Assembly: GCA_014871385.1 (NCBI GenBank)
Contig: CM026431.1
Span: 11,809,594-11,873,593, forward strand
Length of the DNA: 64,000 bases
Reading direction: 5' to 3'
From: Ceratodon purpureus
Taxonomy: Eukaryota; Streptophyta; Bryopsida; Pseudoditrichales; Ditrichaceae
Position numbers and translations under genes: made by a program. The notes beneath the pieces were generated by a model, which was not told the origin of the DNA, ran no database searches, and saw nothing but the letters and a program-made list of their open reading frames with translations. Each line of letters starts with the position of its first letter. The stretch's first letter is position 1. Shown in pieces: positions 12,167-25,836 of this stretch.

Positions 12167-13324
12167 TTCCTTAACGAAGACAACCAAAATACATAAAAGC
12201 CTTTACAAAAACATTCCATAATATTTCACAACAAACAATCAACTAAAAATATCCCTTCATAAATCAACATATATGAATTGAGTTACTAAACTATAAAATA
12301 CTTCCTTCATGTGATTCTATCGCCAAGGTTAAAAAGCACATGATCAGCCAAGCAAGTGAAACCTTCCACTGCACTCCCAAAACAGCAAACTAAACCCAAC
12401 TCACTCCGAGATGCCCACAAACCAAAAACAGAAAATTACTCGAAGTGAAACCAATCCAAAAAATAGAATCCCAGAAAATGCATGGAAAAAATTGGAGTAA
12501 ATTAGGCTAAAAAATGAGTAAATTGGGTAAATTAGGCTCCGGTCGCCATAAATCCTGGCCAGTGGCCACATTGGCGGTTGGAGAAAATAGCGATATTCCT
12601 AGATCTGACTCGAACAAAGTGCCCGCACAGAACAGAAGCAGATCTTGTCTGTGGTCGGGCCCAAAATCTACCCATACTTCTAAATCCACGTCGTACAACC
12701 CAAAATCAACTTTCCATGATCTAGAATCTTTTGATATTGTAGATTTGGGGCGGAAGAAGCGGAGGCAAGAAGAAGCGCAAGCGATTGAATGCAAAGCGTT
12801 CTCGCAGCAGCCATCACCCGCCTGGCGCCATCTTCCGCGCGCTGCGGCGTCGAGTTCCGGCGCTTCCAGTCCACGCGAATGCCACAGCTCGCTGCCCCTC
12901 GGAGATGACTCTCCAACGAGCCATTCCGCGTGGGAAATGGTTCAGTATCGAGGACGCCAGACCCGGGTTTCTCAAGTAGGGTCTGCTGTGGTGGATAAGC
13001 ACGCTCGTTGTCGGTTCTCGTCGCAGAGCTGCGGAATGCGGAGCCTTGAAGTCCCCAGGAAGAGTGTAAGCTGGTTGTTGTTGAGTAGTTTTCGATGTTG
13101 TTGAGTGGAGTGAAGTGCACGGAGCTTGTTTGGTGAAGTGGAGTGTGGGTGAGCAGCTGGAGTTTGGAATGTGGGAGGGGGGTTAAGTTGAGGAGCTCGG
13201 GGTTTGGTGAGGATGTGAGGAGGGATGTTGAGGAGCTCGTTTTGTGGAGCGCTTCCTTGGGGTGTGAATCGCATTGGAGGGTAGAAGATTGTGTTCCAAT
13301 GCGACGGGATTCGTATGGTGGAGG
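12167..13324 (+). promoter_or_regulatory. Upstream and probable 5' leader region of the AGC kinase gene
   Basis: No gene with clear signals was found. GC rises sharply from about 12,740 towards the kinase start, and the stretch 13,100-13,300 is G-rich with several short open frames. This fits a promoter and long leader. Frames open at 12,514-13,104 on plus and on minus opposite it lack recognisable motifs; I treat them as chance products of GC-rich sequence. Confidence 0.35.
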
Positions 13325-16300
13325 ATGGTGGCGGGAGCAGGCCATGAAGCGGGGGAGATGATAGCAGAGCAGGGGGGTGAGTGCGTGAAGAGTGAGGGGA
13401 ATTTCGGGAGCTGGGATTCTGGTTCTCCTGAGCGGAGCAAGCCTTCGGATGCCGCGTATTTGTCCCCTATGTCCTCGTCGCCATCGTTGATTAGCGTTGG
13501 GGTTGGGAAGGGGAGTGGGGGAGAGGGTGGTGGAGCCTTCACACGGAGCTCAGGCTCGTCGACTGATCTGTCGTCGTCGTCGTTCAAGTCCAGCCTCAGC
13601 AGCAGCGCCTACGGAAGCTCCCAGGAGTGTCTGGGGCAGGAGAAAGAGGTGATCAGTAGTCAGGGCGTGAGCTCGGGAATTGGTGTTAGTGAGGAGCCCG
13701 TTCGGGGGGAGGAAACCGAGCTTCCAACTAGGTGCAAACGGGAAATCATGACTGAGGATCCTCCGGACGCGTTGAATTACACAGAGTGGTCGGATGCGGG
13801 AGGTGAGATGTCGACGATGGTTCAGTCTAGCAAGCAGATTGAGAATGGGGCAGGGAAGGAGAGCAGTGGAGATGAGAAGGAAAGAGGGAAACAGAACGCG
13901 GGAGTGGACTCTGCCAGGGAGTCGGAGTCTGCTAGGGAAAGTGGGAAAATGAGCATGAGCCGAGCCAGTGCTGGGAGCGACTCGAACGAGAGCTCTTGCA
14001 GCAGTATTGGTTATGGGAGCAGCAAACCTCACAAAGCGAATGATAAGAGGTACTTTCTATTTGGGTGACTGACATGAAAACTTCCCCCGAGCCTACTTGC
14101 TGTCCTCGATGCAATCCTATGTTGAAGTTATGGCTCTCCACGTGGATTCTAATCGGAGGACAGGGTTTCGGAGTTTTTTTCTTTTTTCCGGAAGGAAAGA
14201 GTTTTAGACTGTTTTGTATGGTTGTTTCTGATTTTGCAGGTGGGAAGGGATTCAAGCAATCCGGGTGAGAGATGGAGCTCTGGGCTTGTCACATTTTAAG
14301 CTTCTGAAGAGACTGGGTTGTGGCGACATCGGGAGTGTGTACCTCGCTGAACTCCGTGGCAGCCACAGCCATTTTGCCATGAAGGTAATGTATTCGATTT
14401 TCTTGTTAGGGAGTTTGTCATTCTGTGCAGCTGCTGCACCAGTACGTATTATCGAAATCCATATGTGCCGCTCTCGAATTGATTCAGTCTAATTCGAGTC
14501 CTCATTTGGAATTATCATGTGCACCTCACTCTTTACAGAGATCTGCATACTGAAGTTAAATTCGAGGATCCGAGATCATTTTTTTAACGTAATTTAGGGT
14601 AGAGACTGATTATGTATATGCGAAGAAAATTCTTTCAGCTGAGGCATGGGAAGAAGACGAGTTTTAGGGTTGTGTAAATTCAGTGGTTGAATCATCAGAG
14701 CCTATATAGACTTCACGAGTAATGACTGATGGTGAAGCTATTTATTGGACACCTTGTAGCGGCAATCCGCATTTGATTGATATTGAGGCCCTAAGCGTTC
14801 ATACTGGTTCCCGTTTGCTTGTCTGTTAGTAGAAACATAGATTGGATTCTAGAGTGTACAAGTGGAGTACCCTTATTAAGAAACATAGATTGGATTCTAG
14901 TTGACGACTGTCTGAAACGTATGGACATGTCTTCCATGTGCACGTAACATCGGTTTCTTTGCAAGGATGTTACATGGTGCTCTGCTGGAAGTCTTATTTC
15001 ATCTACCATTATAATGCATTCTTTCTGAAAGTTTGCTCTGAATTCAGGTTATGGACAAAGGGTCACTTGCTAGCCGTAAGAAGCTGCTCAGAGCCCAAAC
15101 GGAGAGGGAGATCCTGCAATTGTTGGATCATCCATTCTTGCCCACACTCTACACTCATTTTGAAAGTGAAAAGTTCCTATGTTTGGTGATGGAGTTTTGC
15201 TCTGGTGGAGATCTGCATACTCTACGACAGCGGCAGCAAGGGAAACACTTCTCCGAGCAAGCAGCAAGGTTTGTCACATAGTTGTATAAACTATTTTTCT
15301 GTATTCACGTTGTGATAAAAATTGAGGTCTCTGGTCGATACTTGTGTTGTCAAGGATAAATCAGCTCCCGTTTTAAACTTTTTAGTTACTTTTTTCGTGT
15401 TCACATGTTTCGATGATTGAATCATTGCGTAGTATCACTATGATTTACATTTTGTCCGTTTTGTTCAGATTTTATGCTGCAGAGGTGCTTTTGGCACTTG
15501 AGTATCTGCATATGATGGGAGTCGTATATCGAGATTTGAAACCTGAAAATGTGTTGGTTCGGGAGGATGGTCACATCATGCTTTCAGATTTCGATCTTTC
15601 TCTGAAATGTATGGTGAACCCTACTTTAGTGAAATCAACTGCGCATGATTCCGGGGATGGGAGAAGCTCTGGAGGATACTGCATGCAGCCTGCCTGTGCT
15701 GAGCCAGCATGTGCGGGTGGTTTACAAGTAAGAGATTTAAACACTTCTAGAAGTGGTCTTGAAGAGATCTTCCAATTCTTGTCAAAACGAAGATGGATTT
15801 GTCTACAGGATGCATTGTTTACATGCTTTAGTGACAAAACTATTAATGTAATCATGAGAGATCATAAGATGTGCGGGTACGAACTTGTTGACTCTGGCAC
15901 ACCTTTGGATGATCTGACACATTATAAGAAATCGACTTACACCTTTGCTTGTCATTACAGGGTTGCGCACATCCTGCACAAATATCTTGCGTGACGCCAT
16001 CGTGTTTTGTGGTGAAATCATCATTTCCTAGTTTGTTTCCCAGTTTTTCGAAGAAGAAAAAAGATGATAAGATTCCAAAGCCAAGCCCAGGAAAATCAAA
16101 ATCTAAGTACAAAGCGGAGGGTGGACATATGGTGAGTGTTTTTGCTGTCCTCCTTTTTGTACATCTGCATATGGAGTAATTAATTTGGGAACTAAGTCAA
16201 ACTGTCCAGGCATGCAAGTTTTCCATCTATTTCTGAAACTCTAGTTTTGCGCTATGTTTCCCGCTACTGGATATGCTGATTTGAGATTATAATTTGCAGG

Positions 16301-17251
16301 TCTCCCCACTGCCAGAACTTATTGCAGAACCTACGGGTGCGCGCTCCATGTCTTTTGTTGGAACTCACGAGTATCTAGCACCTGAGATCATTAGAGGTGA
16401 GAAATTGTTTGCAATTGTGCATGGCGGATGAAAAGGACCTTTGTGTCTTACATTTACTCCACAAAATTCTTTACATGGTGTCTATCAGTGCTTGAAATGT
16501 TAAATTTGTATGGTATATTTTTGAGTGGTGATTATTAACGACTTTCACCTCCTACGTTTGAGCAGGCGATGGTCATGGAAGTGCAGTGGATTGGTGGACT
16601 TTTGGTATATTTTTGTACGAGTTATTGTTTGGAAAGACCCCATTCAAGGGATCTGGTAACCGAGCCACTCTATTCAATGTAGTTGGACAACCCCTCAGGT
16701 TTCCTGAGTCAGCCACCGGACAGGTCAGTTTTGCAGCTCGGGATCTTATCCGTGGCCTCTTGGTTAAGGAACCCGCACACCGATTGGCGTCGAAGAGAGG
16801 AGCTGGCGAAATCAAGGCCCATCCTTTCTTTGAAGGTAATTTGCATGCTTTCAGGCAGGTTAGAGCTCAAATTATACGCAGTAGATCCTCTCCATATCTG
16901 TAACATTTTCGTGTATTATCAACAAATGAATTCCGTACTCACTATTTTATATTTTTTGCAGGTGTGAACTGGGCGCTCATACGGTGCACAACCCCTCCAG
17001 AGGTGCCTCGTCCTTTCGAACCTGGTGCATCACTCAGCAGCTCCTCAACTTTGTCAGAAGATAAACCTGTTAGTAAAGGATCTAAAGTTGTTGCTGGCTC
17101 AGACACCCTAAGCTCTTCTAGCAACCCTGTACCGGTACATAGCGAAAGTAGTCTCAAGGTTGGTGAGAAAAGTAACAACAATAGCAACAGATCAGCCACA
17201 AAGTCGACTCAATCGTCAGGAGGCTCGTACTTGGACTTCGACTTCTTTTAG
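13325..17251 (+). CDS. D6PKL: AGCVIII serine/threonine protein kinase, D6PK-like, 725 aa
   Basis: Eight exons with GT-AG borders: 13325-14049, 14240-14384, 15048-15268, 15469-15727, 15961-16131, 16300-16396, 16566-16835, 16962-17251; total 2178 nt. Residues 1-240 are a Ser-rich tail. The kinase domain begins near 261 with glycine loop GCGDIG, Lys290 in FAMK, catalytic loop YRDLKPEN (Asp386), DFD (404-406) in place of DFG, and APE at 534-536 after [11 protein letters not shown] and a long insert before APE define plant AGCVIII kinases; here the insert is about 125 residues, with the Cys-rich YCMQPAC segment and a basic SKKKKDD stretch. The C-terminus YLDFDFF resembles a PDK1-docking hydrophobic motif. 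D6PK-type kinases phosphorylate PIN auxin exporters at the plasma membrane. The start is uncertain: 13,358 is another in-frame ATG. Confidence 0.93.
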
Positions 17252-20200
17252 CATATGATGGATGGATTTGTCTCAGAAGAGAATTTTCCAATCCATCTGG
17301 ATGCTATTTATTCATTCTCCCACCTGCTATGTATAATTTCATCATTTTACTTCCCATCCATCCAGCTCCACAGAGACAGCTATCTCTTTCATCTGAACTC
17401 ATCGTAGAGCTCCCACATTTCCTATGTCTTTACACCGAAAGTGTCAAGCCTACTCAGGTTATCGTCAAGGTCTGCAAGAATGGTTTTTTTGCAACGCTTT
17501 CTTACACCAACACTAACCAAATTGCTGGTGAAGACTTACTATCATTTGGGCAACTGTCAGTTACCCAAATACACATCTGGGATGGAGACTGCTTCCATTG
17601 ACAGAGTTTCTGGAAGAAAAGAAGCCTTTTCCATTCCAACTTACAACCACTGTACTGAGCAATCAAACAGTGATAACTTGTGATCGTATTCTACCTTATA
17701 AATGACATTTGCTGACACAGTCTTTGGGAATTGAACTTCCAGAGGAAGCCGTGCTTGATGATAACAAATCTGGAGGCGGTGGCGGAAGTGTGCAAACTGG
17801 AGCCATGATAGCCTGGGCGACGGCCGAGATAAATGAAGGGCAAGGGCCACATGGCTGCTGCAGTTGAAGTGCAGGAGGAGACGGGTATTAAAGATGAGGA
17901 TGCAGGAGTAGTGGAGCTATGGCAGAGGTGGCAGCTTGGCAGGCTTTCAGTTCGTCGCTGTGTCATCCAGCTATTATCCTCTTTTTACTAAGATTATTCG
18001 GTAATTATGTATGTTATTTATGTGATACTTGGGTGATGCTAATGTGATACTTAGGTAAGATTTAGGTTTTGAGCCGGAAAAATCCGAAACCTCCAAAATT
18101 GAATTGGTAATTTGGCACTTTCATTCGGGTGATTTACTGAGTGTCCCCGATCATTGCCTTGGCTATTGCAACTTCTTTCCCTGGTGCCATGCTTTAGCTA
18201 TGGTAGCAGCACCTATTTTCGGACACTTAAGGAATTCACTATACTTGTGGAGGTGGAATGAGTGGCTTCCTATTTTACAGTGATTAACAATAAGGGAAAA
18301 CAAAGTTTCCCCATTTTTGGGATATTTATAAGCACTTACAATAATAACTACAAATTTTGGAAGTGACCAACATAGGTTGACCTATAGCCGGACACCCTTT
18401 TGCATGTACGCATGGGATACATTATAGGTAATTATAGGGTCATCAAATCTCCACTGCAGCAAGAATATGGGGTGTACGCCTTTAGGGAGGGGGCCGCCTT
18501 TAGGTGCTTACACCATATTTTGTCTCTGGGTCCCATCCACCGCAGGAGGGAGGTACTCTGTGTGGAGTTCTCCAGTTGCTCAGCCAGGCACCACCATGAT
18601 GTTCCTGACAAACTGAAATTAGTCCATCTCTAGTTTGCTACAGGACACAGCTCCGTGCAATTCCCAAGGCCCACTGGGTCACTGTGGCAGTGTGCTTGTT
18701 TGTGCAGGGATTATTTACATTTTACTGGGGGTCAATCTGCTGGGAATGTGTCTAGGAAAGGACCCATTTGCATAAGGTCAAACTTTGTTGTTGTGTGTGA
18801 TTTGGGCACCTAGAAGTGGGTTTTGTGTGAAAAAGCTCCCCCTCTCAAGGCTTGAATTAAACCATGGGGGTGGGGTAAAATCATACCCCTATTATTATAT
18901 TTGAGTGGGGCTCTTGTTGATCTTAAAGGGTAATTTAACCAAAAATAAATAAAAAAGCAAAAAAAGACCATGGAATTTTCAACCAAGCCTTGCCTCTAAG
19001 CCACGTTTATTGTAGGAGAATAAAAGAGTTTTTTAGAAGTGTGGTAAGTTTATTATTGAACTCTTAATTGATGTAGGAGTGTTTTCTAAATATAGATGAA
19101 GTTCATTTATATGAGATATGGATTGACCCAAGAGAATATGTGGAGTGGAGGATTGGTGGACTTTAAGAATTTAAAATAAAAGAGATCAGTTTGAGATGGA
19201 ATTGAATTCAACCTTGGATAGAGAATGTAGAAGACTTTGTTAAAATGTCGTATGCACAAAGAATTGGAGCATGTGCTTGAAGTGAGCCAATAATATGAAT
19301 AACATGTGTTGATTCAATATTTTATGAAGGTTTGAAAAATACTGAACAAAAGTTGTGCAATGATTTGTTTATAATTCTGATTAGTTCTCTATATTGTGAT
19401 GAAGTAAAAAACAAATCCTGATTAATTTTCTATATTATGATATATAGCCTTATATGGATCAAAAATAGAAAAACATAAAATAAAATAAAATTTCAATGTG
19501 TTTTTGTTTTTCCATCCTAAAAATTTAATATCTTGCTTTAGGATGCAAATGATAATGAATTATCTTTTTTAAAAATAAATTTTAAACTTTTAGATAAAAA
19601 TAAAAATAAGTTGGTTTCATGCATTTTTATAGTTATCACTTAAAGTCCATTGTGAAACACTTGTATTCAAACTCCAAAAAAAAAAAAAAAAAAAAAAACA
19701 GTTTCATTGATGTCTTCAAGGTCATAAATCTTTATTGAATATCTATATTTCTATTTATACCTATCTGTATCTTTACTTATTGCTAGTATTTAGATTCTCA
19801 AACAACTATTTAGCAAAAAATAACAATGACTAAATGGCCCTTGAATTAAGAAATGAACAAATTACAATTAAATCATTTAGCAGATAAGAAATCCAACATA
19901 CAGGAGATGGCACTTGACCAATCATTATGTTATTAAAAAAAAAAATCAACATGGTGACTTTCAAAACCGAAGATGATTTTAGGAATGATTAATCTTATGA
20001 ATGTAGATATTTTTTGATGATCAATGCAAAAGCCAAACAAGCCATGTTATACAAATATGACTTTGAGGTATACATGTATGAATTTTAGGATGGATGTTTA
20101 TCTTGTCAAACTGATGAAATATCATCACATTTTGATATTGCTTAGATTTTATGTGAAATTTTAGGACTCGGTATAGAAGGTATTGAAGACCAAGTTGAAG

Positions 20201-20264
20201 TGGAAAGGGAAGAGGAAACAGAAGAGCATATAGAAGAAGAAATGGAAGAATAAGTAGTACCTTG
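17252..20264. other. Kinase 3' region and AT-rich intergenic DNA
   Basis: Positions 17,252-18,000 probably include the kinase 3' UTR. A short plus-strand frame near 17,720-17,870 reads like protein (ELPEEAVLDD, then a Gly run) but has no start or splice support. Around 18,886-18,915 there is a phrase that recurs inverted near 44,914. A pure A-run of about 24 bp lies at 19,675-19,698. I see no gene. Confidence 0.45.
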
Positions 20265-21410
20265 GAGTTGAAGGGCATTAAAGACTCTAATTTAGAGTCC
20301 TTGACGAAATATTGCATGTCTCAAAACTAATTTGAAGGGCACATGAGACTTCAATTTTACGCCCTTGAGGTATTTTGGGAAGTCTTAAAACCCATTTGAA
20401 GGGCACTAAAGACTTCAATTTTGCAACCTTAAGGTATTTTAGGAGGCTCCGAAATCCATATGAAAGACACTCAAGACTTCAATTAAGAGTCCCAAAGGTA
20501 TTTTGGATGTCCCAAAATTCACTTGAAGGGCAGTGCAAACTTCAATTATGTGTCCTTAAGGTATTTTTGAAAGTCCCAAAATCCATTAAAAGGGCACTAA
20601 AGACTTCAATTTTGCGTCATTGAGGTAATTTTAAAAGTCTCAAAAGCTCATTAAAAGGGTAGTGAAAACTTCAATTTTGCGTCCTTGAGGTAATTCTGAA
20701 AGTCTCAAAACCCATTTGAAGGACATTGAAGACTTCAATTTTACCATCTTAAGGTATTTTAGGAAGTCCTAAAACCCACTTCAAAGGCACTGAAGACTTT
20801 AATTTAGAGTCCTTGAGGTACTTTAGGATGTCCCAAAACTCACTTGAAAGGCGTTTAAGACTTCAATTAAGAGTCTTGAAGGTATTTTAGAAGTCCAAAA
20901 GCTCATTAGAAGGGCACTAAAGACTTAATGAAAAGTCTTTGAGGTGTTTTAGGAAGTCCCAAAACTCACTTGAAAAGTTCTAAAGACTTCAATTTGGTAT
21001 CCTTCAAGTATTTTTGGAAGTTTCAAAACTCATTTGAAAGGCAGTGAAGACTTAAAATTACAATCCTTGAGGAAATATTACAAGTCTCAAAAACCATTTG
21101 AAGGACATTGAAGACTTTAATTTTGCGACCTTAAGGTATTTTAGGAAGTCCCAAAACCCACTTCAAAGGAACTGAAGACTTTAATTTAGAGTCTCTGAAT
21201 TATTTTAGGATGTCCTAAAACTCACTTGAAAGGCATTTAAGACTTCAATTAAAAGTCGTGAAGGTATTTTAGAAGTCCAAAAGCTCAATAGAAAGGCAGT
21301 GAAAACTTCAATATTGCGTCCTTGAGGTAATTTTGGAAGTTTCAAAACCCATTTGAGGGGCACTCAAGACCTCAAGCTAGAGTCTTTGAGGTATTTTTGG
21401 AAGTCCCAAT
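20265..21410. repeat. Degenerate tandem array of a ~64-bp unit (first block, ~18 units)
   Basis: The unit contains GAAGTCCCAAAACCCA, TTTGAAGGGCACT, AAGACTTCAATTTTG and CCTTGAGGTATTTT in fixed order. The phrase TATTTT starts at 20,371, 20,435, 20,499 and 20,562, so the period is 63-64 bp. Copies differ by point changes and small indels, pointing to an old array. Short open frames through it are by-products of the repeat. Confidence 0.85.
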
Positions 21411-21414
21411 GCAG

Positions 21415-21860
21415 TTGGAGTTGACCTTGGAGGTTGCACCAATATTCTCTATATCCAAGTGATTGAAGTGGGGAACATTAACTACTGTGTTGAAGTTCCT
21501 CACTTAAACTAGATAATCCCGCCGTTATCGGCCAATGTCAAATTCTGCGACCCTAAATAAAGTCAGCAAATCTATGGTGGGAAAAAGGATGACCGGACTT
21601 TAGATGGTTATCCAGTCCATTGCCCTTTTAATGGTTATGAAGAATACTTTGGCGGTCAGGTCGACTTCACTTATTACCCCTCCTCATTGCCTACGTCCCT
21701 CAACTCACTAAGAGAAGCCCCAGACAAGGATGATAGTATCCCTTGGCTACACAAAGAAGCCCTGTTGGACTCTTTGAACGATTGGAGCGATGATGAGAGA
21801 CATAGTGTTATTTTCATAGATAGTGACCGTTCCGATAGTGATGACTTTCACTCCCGTTGT
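21415..21860 (+). pseudogene. Decayed coding segment splitting the 64-bp array
   Basis: One plus-strand frame from about 21,415 to 21,860 reads like protein for roughly 148 codons apart from in-frame TAG and TAA near 21,512 and 21,560. It includes VGVDLGGCTNILYIQ, a GYPVHCPFNGYEEYFGG stretch and an acidic C-terminal WSDDERHSVIFIDSDRSDSD. A donor-like GTGAGT follows at about 21,859. The family is not recognised. It may be an exon of a mobile element or captured gene that landed in the array, which resumes near 22,228. Confidence 0.45.
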
Positions 21861-21915
21861 GAGTATTTTTATGCTTTAGTTTCACATTCAATATTATACT
21901 ATATATCCTTAACCG

Positions 21916-21916
<1 letters not shown>

Positions 21917-21951
<35 letters not shown>
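21917..21951. repeat. TA dinucleotide microsatellite
   Basis: An almost pure run of alternating T and A, broken once by a C, at the edge of the decayed coding segment. Confidence 0.8.
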
Positions 21952-22227
21952 GTGGTTGAAGATGTATGTTTGTTCAAGTCATCTACTTTGACATACTTTT
22001 GTAAATTACCGATGTAATTAATATAAATGGCCGTCACTTCTATTTGTTTTTATTTAAAAATGATTTACCATGGGATTCGCGGGTTAGAGTCACGTTGGAA
22101 TTGTAAGAGATCCTCTCAAGATTCTTCAAAGATTTCCATGGTAATACACATTTTATCTATTTTCGATAAAAAAAATTCATTAAATGGAAATTATAGCTCC
22201 TTACTTGTTGATCACAAAGATTGCATT

Positions 22228-22470
22228 TCTGAGGTATTTTGGAAGTTCCAAAACCCATTTGAATGGCACTGAAAACTTGAAGTTAGAGTCTTTAAGGTAT
22301 TTTTGGAAGTCTCAAAACCCATTTAAAAGGCACTAAAGACTTCAATTTAGAGTCCTTGTGGTATTTTTGGAAGTCCCAAATTCCATTTGAAGGGCACTGA
22401 AGACTTGAATGTAGAGTCCTTTAGTTATTTTTGGAAGTCCCAAAGTCCATTTGAAGGGCATTGAAGTTTT
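22228..22470. repeat. 64-bp tandem array, second block (~4 units)
   Basis: The same unit as at 20,265-21,410 resumes here in the same orientation, with GAGGTATTTTGGAAGTTCC and CCCATTTGAATGGCACTG. The two blocks were probably one array before about 0.8 kb was inserted between them. Confidence 0.8.
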
Positions 22471-25400
22471 TTAATTTTGTCCCCTTTTCATTGCTTTGCA
22501 TTCTTCTTTAAGAAACATATCTAAGAAAAATTAAACATAGTAAAATGGTTTTTCAAAATTATCAAACTAAAAATTAAATATAATAAAATACTTTTTAAAT
22601 TAAAATTGAAAATTATAAATATTTAAAAACTCATCTAATTTTGACTAGTATTTAAAACATAGAACATTTTCGTTTGAAAGTTTAGATACTCTAAGTTTCA
22701 ACCCATACAATAATCACTAGAAAATAAAAATAAAAGACATGTTGGTAAACAATTTAGTTGATATTATTGTAAGTCTTCTCCCCATTCCATTAATCATATG
22801 AATACTTATCTAACAATTTTCCACACATTAGAAATAGTCCTTATGTAGACAGTAGTACACCTTGGATTAAAAAAATTGAGTTTTGAAAGGTGCATTTATA
22901 TTAAGTATTTGTATGAAACATCCAAGGTGTACTAAATATATTAATTCTTTTTCTATTTTTTAATGAATAAAAAGGTCAAAATTTTATTTCCAAACCAATT
23001 AATAAAAAGGATTCCATTCATTCAAAAAAATCTCAAATTCATGTAACATGGAGGTTTTCTAGTGCCAGTTGAATCCTCTACAGCAGGTTGGAATGGATCT
23101 TATATATCAAAAACTCACATGAGCTGATCCAAAATCATAGAAAATCCAATTTAGAACAACTACCATAATACCATGGCAGGTTTGTTCACAAATAGTTCTA
23201 AAAAATATAAAATAAGAAACTATGAAAAAAAAAGTAATAATAATAATCAACAAATAAAAATAAAAATTGAATGATTGATTATCTCTAAGTTATTTGAGTT
23301 CATTTTAGATAATATTTTGTAAAAACAAATATTAAGAAAATCAATTTTTGAAAGAGGAACCTTATTTTTCCAAAAAAAGTAAATATCCATGCACTAGGTG
23401 GTGAACCATAAAATGTTCGTAGGGAACACAAAACCTTCTATAAAACCTAAAAACACCCATCAAACTCCAACAAACACAAGAAACTTGAACAAAAGTACCA
23501 AATACCAACACATACTCCACTCTCCCGTACCCATGTGTGAAGACAAGTCCACGAGATCGAAGCACTGGAAACCACAATAGTCTCACACAAACTGATCACT
23601 GACTATTGTGACCTCCATAAGTAATCTGCTGGCATTGGCATACATTACACTGAAAACATATATACATATACCAGGCTAAAACAACTAAATACAAACCAGT
23701 TGGGACATGTCCAACATTTTCCAGACACAGCTAAAACCATGTATCAAAATCCAACATATAATAGCACCTCAAACCATAAAAGAAACACAGTTTATTAAAA
23801 CATAGCTCATTCCAGATAGCACAATTTGTCACAAGGGTTCAGAGGCTTCTATTTCATATCAACTCCCATCAGCATATTCCCACACCAAACCATCCAAGTC
23901 TTTAGCATGACTCAAACCCGGACGGCTACACTTCCAAAGTGTATCATTGTAGCAGAACAACCAAACCTACCCAACATTCTGGGTGTCCATGATACACAGC
24001 CTCAAAGCACTTATCAAACACCCACGACAACTCACTACACAATCCACACATCCTTGTAATATTCACGATCCCTCTATATTAAACTTAAAAGTTGTTTCTA
24101 TAGAGTCTTACCTCCGAAAAGGGGCATTAAATCCCAGAAAAATCTGAGTAGGCCACACGGCCTACAAACAGCATTCTTACGCATTAAAGGGCCCTTTATT
24201 CACGCTGGTATTATTTATACCAGGGTTAAATATATATGTCCGTAGGGATCATGCCACGGTATGTATCATCATTAGTTAAAGATAATAATTAAGAATACTT
24301 AGGAATGGTAAAGGTATGTTCCACCTGACCTTAGAGGTGGTCTTACCTCGTTAACAAAGTGTGTATTCCCACCTATATTCTTTGGTAATTACCAATCATA
24401 CACGGATGTTCACATGGAAAACTTTAAAGAATGGGTATTAGTTAACATTTAGGAAAACAAAAAAACACTTGAACCATAGTAGGCAATTGTTAAAGGAACA
24501 CTAAAATTGGAAATATTCCTAAGTTCTAAACACTTAAGAATGGTTGTAACTTGTAACTATAGTATGGCTCTTAGGAGGCCATTCTAATATTGATGAGACC
24601 TTTCCATACCTCATTGATGACACATTTCATACAAAGAAGGTATTTCTCCCAAAATCATAGAGGCATTAAGTTTTTATTCACGTTCTTTGCAAAGTTTAGG
24701 TGCGAATGGACCTTAAGATGTCTCAAGGTTTATAAACTAAGGTAGAGATATCCATAACTGATAATGGCCCCATCACAGATAAGTAGGCTTCTAGGTTACA
24801 GAATAGTGGAAAACCAATAGCCGATAATTGATGAATAGTAGATTCATGATGCATCCTCCAATAGAATATGTGTGTGATTGTTATGGAATTAATTAGTCTT
24901 ATGTTTGTTCACTACTCTTGTTGTAGGTCATGGATGAAGCTACATGTTCGTCATGGGCTTTGAACAGCTGTTGCACAGAAAAATTTGTAGTAATTTGAAT
25001 TTTACTCAATTAATTCTGAAAATTTCTCATTCTTCATGAACCTTATGTTTCTACAAACAAAAAATAACTCCTTCATAGCTGAAATGCTTAAGTTATTGGT
25101 TATAGGTACTTCTACCTTAAATGTGGCATTTTCTCACAGGTTGAGAACACTCTCAAAAAGGTGGTCCCTAAAATTGTTAAAAATTATTATGCAAATGACC
25201 AAAAAATGTTTAGAAAAACTTGCTAATAATAATGAATACCAATCAACACATTCATATTCATATTCATTCTACTTCACTTCTCTCACACAAGTATCACAAA
25301 ACTACAACACCTCTAGTCACCATATAAAACCCAATCAATAACCAACAAATGCAAATTCCAGAACAAACATATTCAAGTCCATCAACTTCATCCCAGATAC

Positions 25401-25836
25401 AAGCACACAACAACATACAACATTCAAAACTCCACTCAAACCATGCAAAAGAATTTGACAAGGAAGAGAAGTTTAGTAGATGGTGTTCAAAAACACCGTA
25501 AAATAACTGATCAAAGTAAAAAATTGAAACTTAGATATGAACTTGTTCTGATTGTCCTGCACTAGATTTTGTTTCCCGCGACAAGTTCAATTGAACCACT
25601 AAACTTAATCCTCTAAAACGATTACTGATTTGTTTGTTAAGGCATGTGTCAGATTGATTGCAAAGCTAATCCATCTTTGTACAAGTTTCAACTATACTTC
25701 TACGGATGTCGGCGTGATCTGAAGGCAGAGAGTTCTGGAAAAATGGTGATATGAACATGTGAGTTGTACCAGAACCTGAGCTGCGTTCTGTGTTCGGAGG
25801 TTTTTGATGTCATGTTGTTGCAGTGATGACAGTGGT
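22471..25836. other. AT-rich intergenic DNA, no gene seen
   Basis: No supported gene. Between 23,398 and 24,060 both strands have short open frames without motif or splice support. Near 24,100-24,260 a somewhat GC-richer piece with GGGCCCTTTATT could be an old retrotransposon fragment, but I found no paired copy. Confidence 0.45.

Noticed and set aside
12514-13104. 196-codon plus frame before the AGC kinase
   Set aside because: No recognisable motif, overlaps the GC-rich leader, and the opposite strand is equally open. It is more likely leader or promoter.
19675-19698. Poly-A run as the tail of a retroposed gene or SINE
   Set aside because: No open frame, promoter boxes or flanking target duplication were seen upstream; it may be a simple A-run.
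21900-21959. Coding extension of the 21.7-kb frame through the TA microsatellite
   Set aside because: Translation through the TA repeat gives only Tyr-Ile repeats. A donor-like GTGAGT before it makes an exon end more likely.
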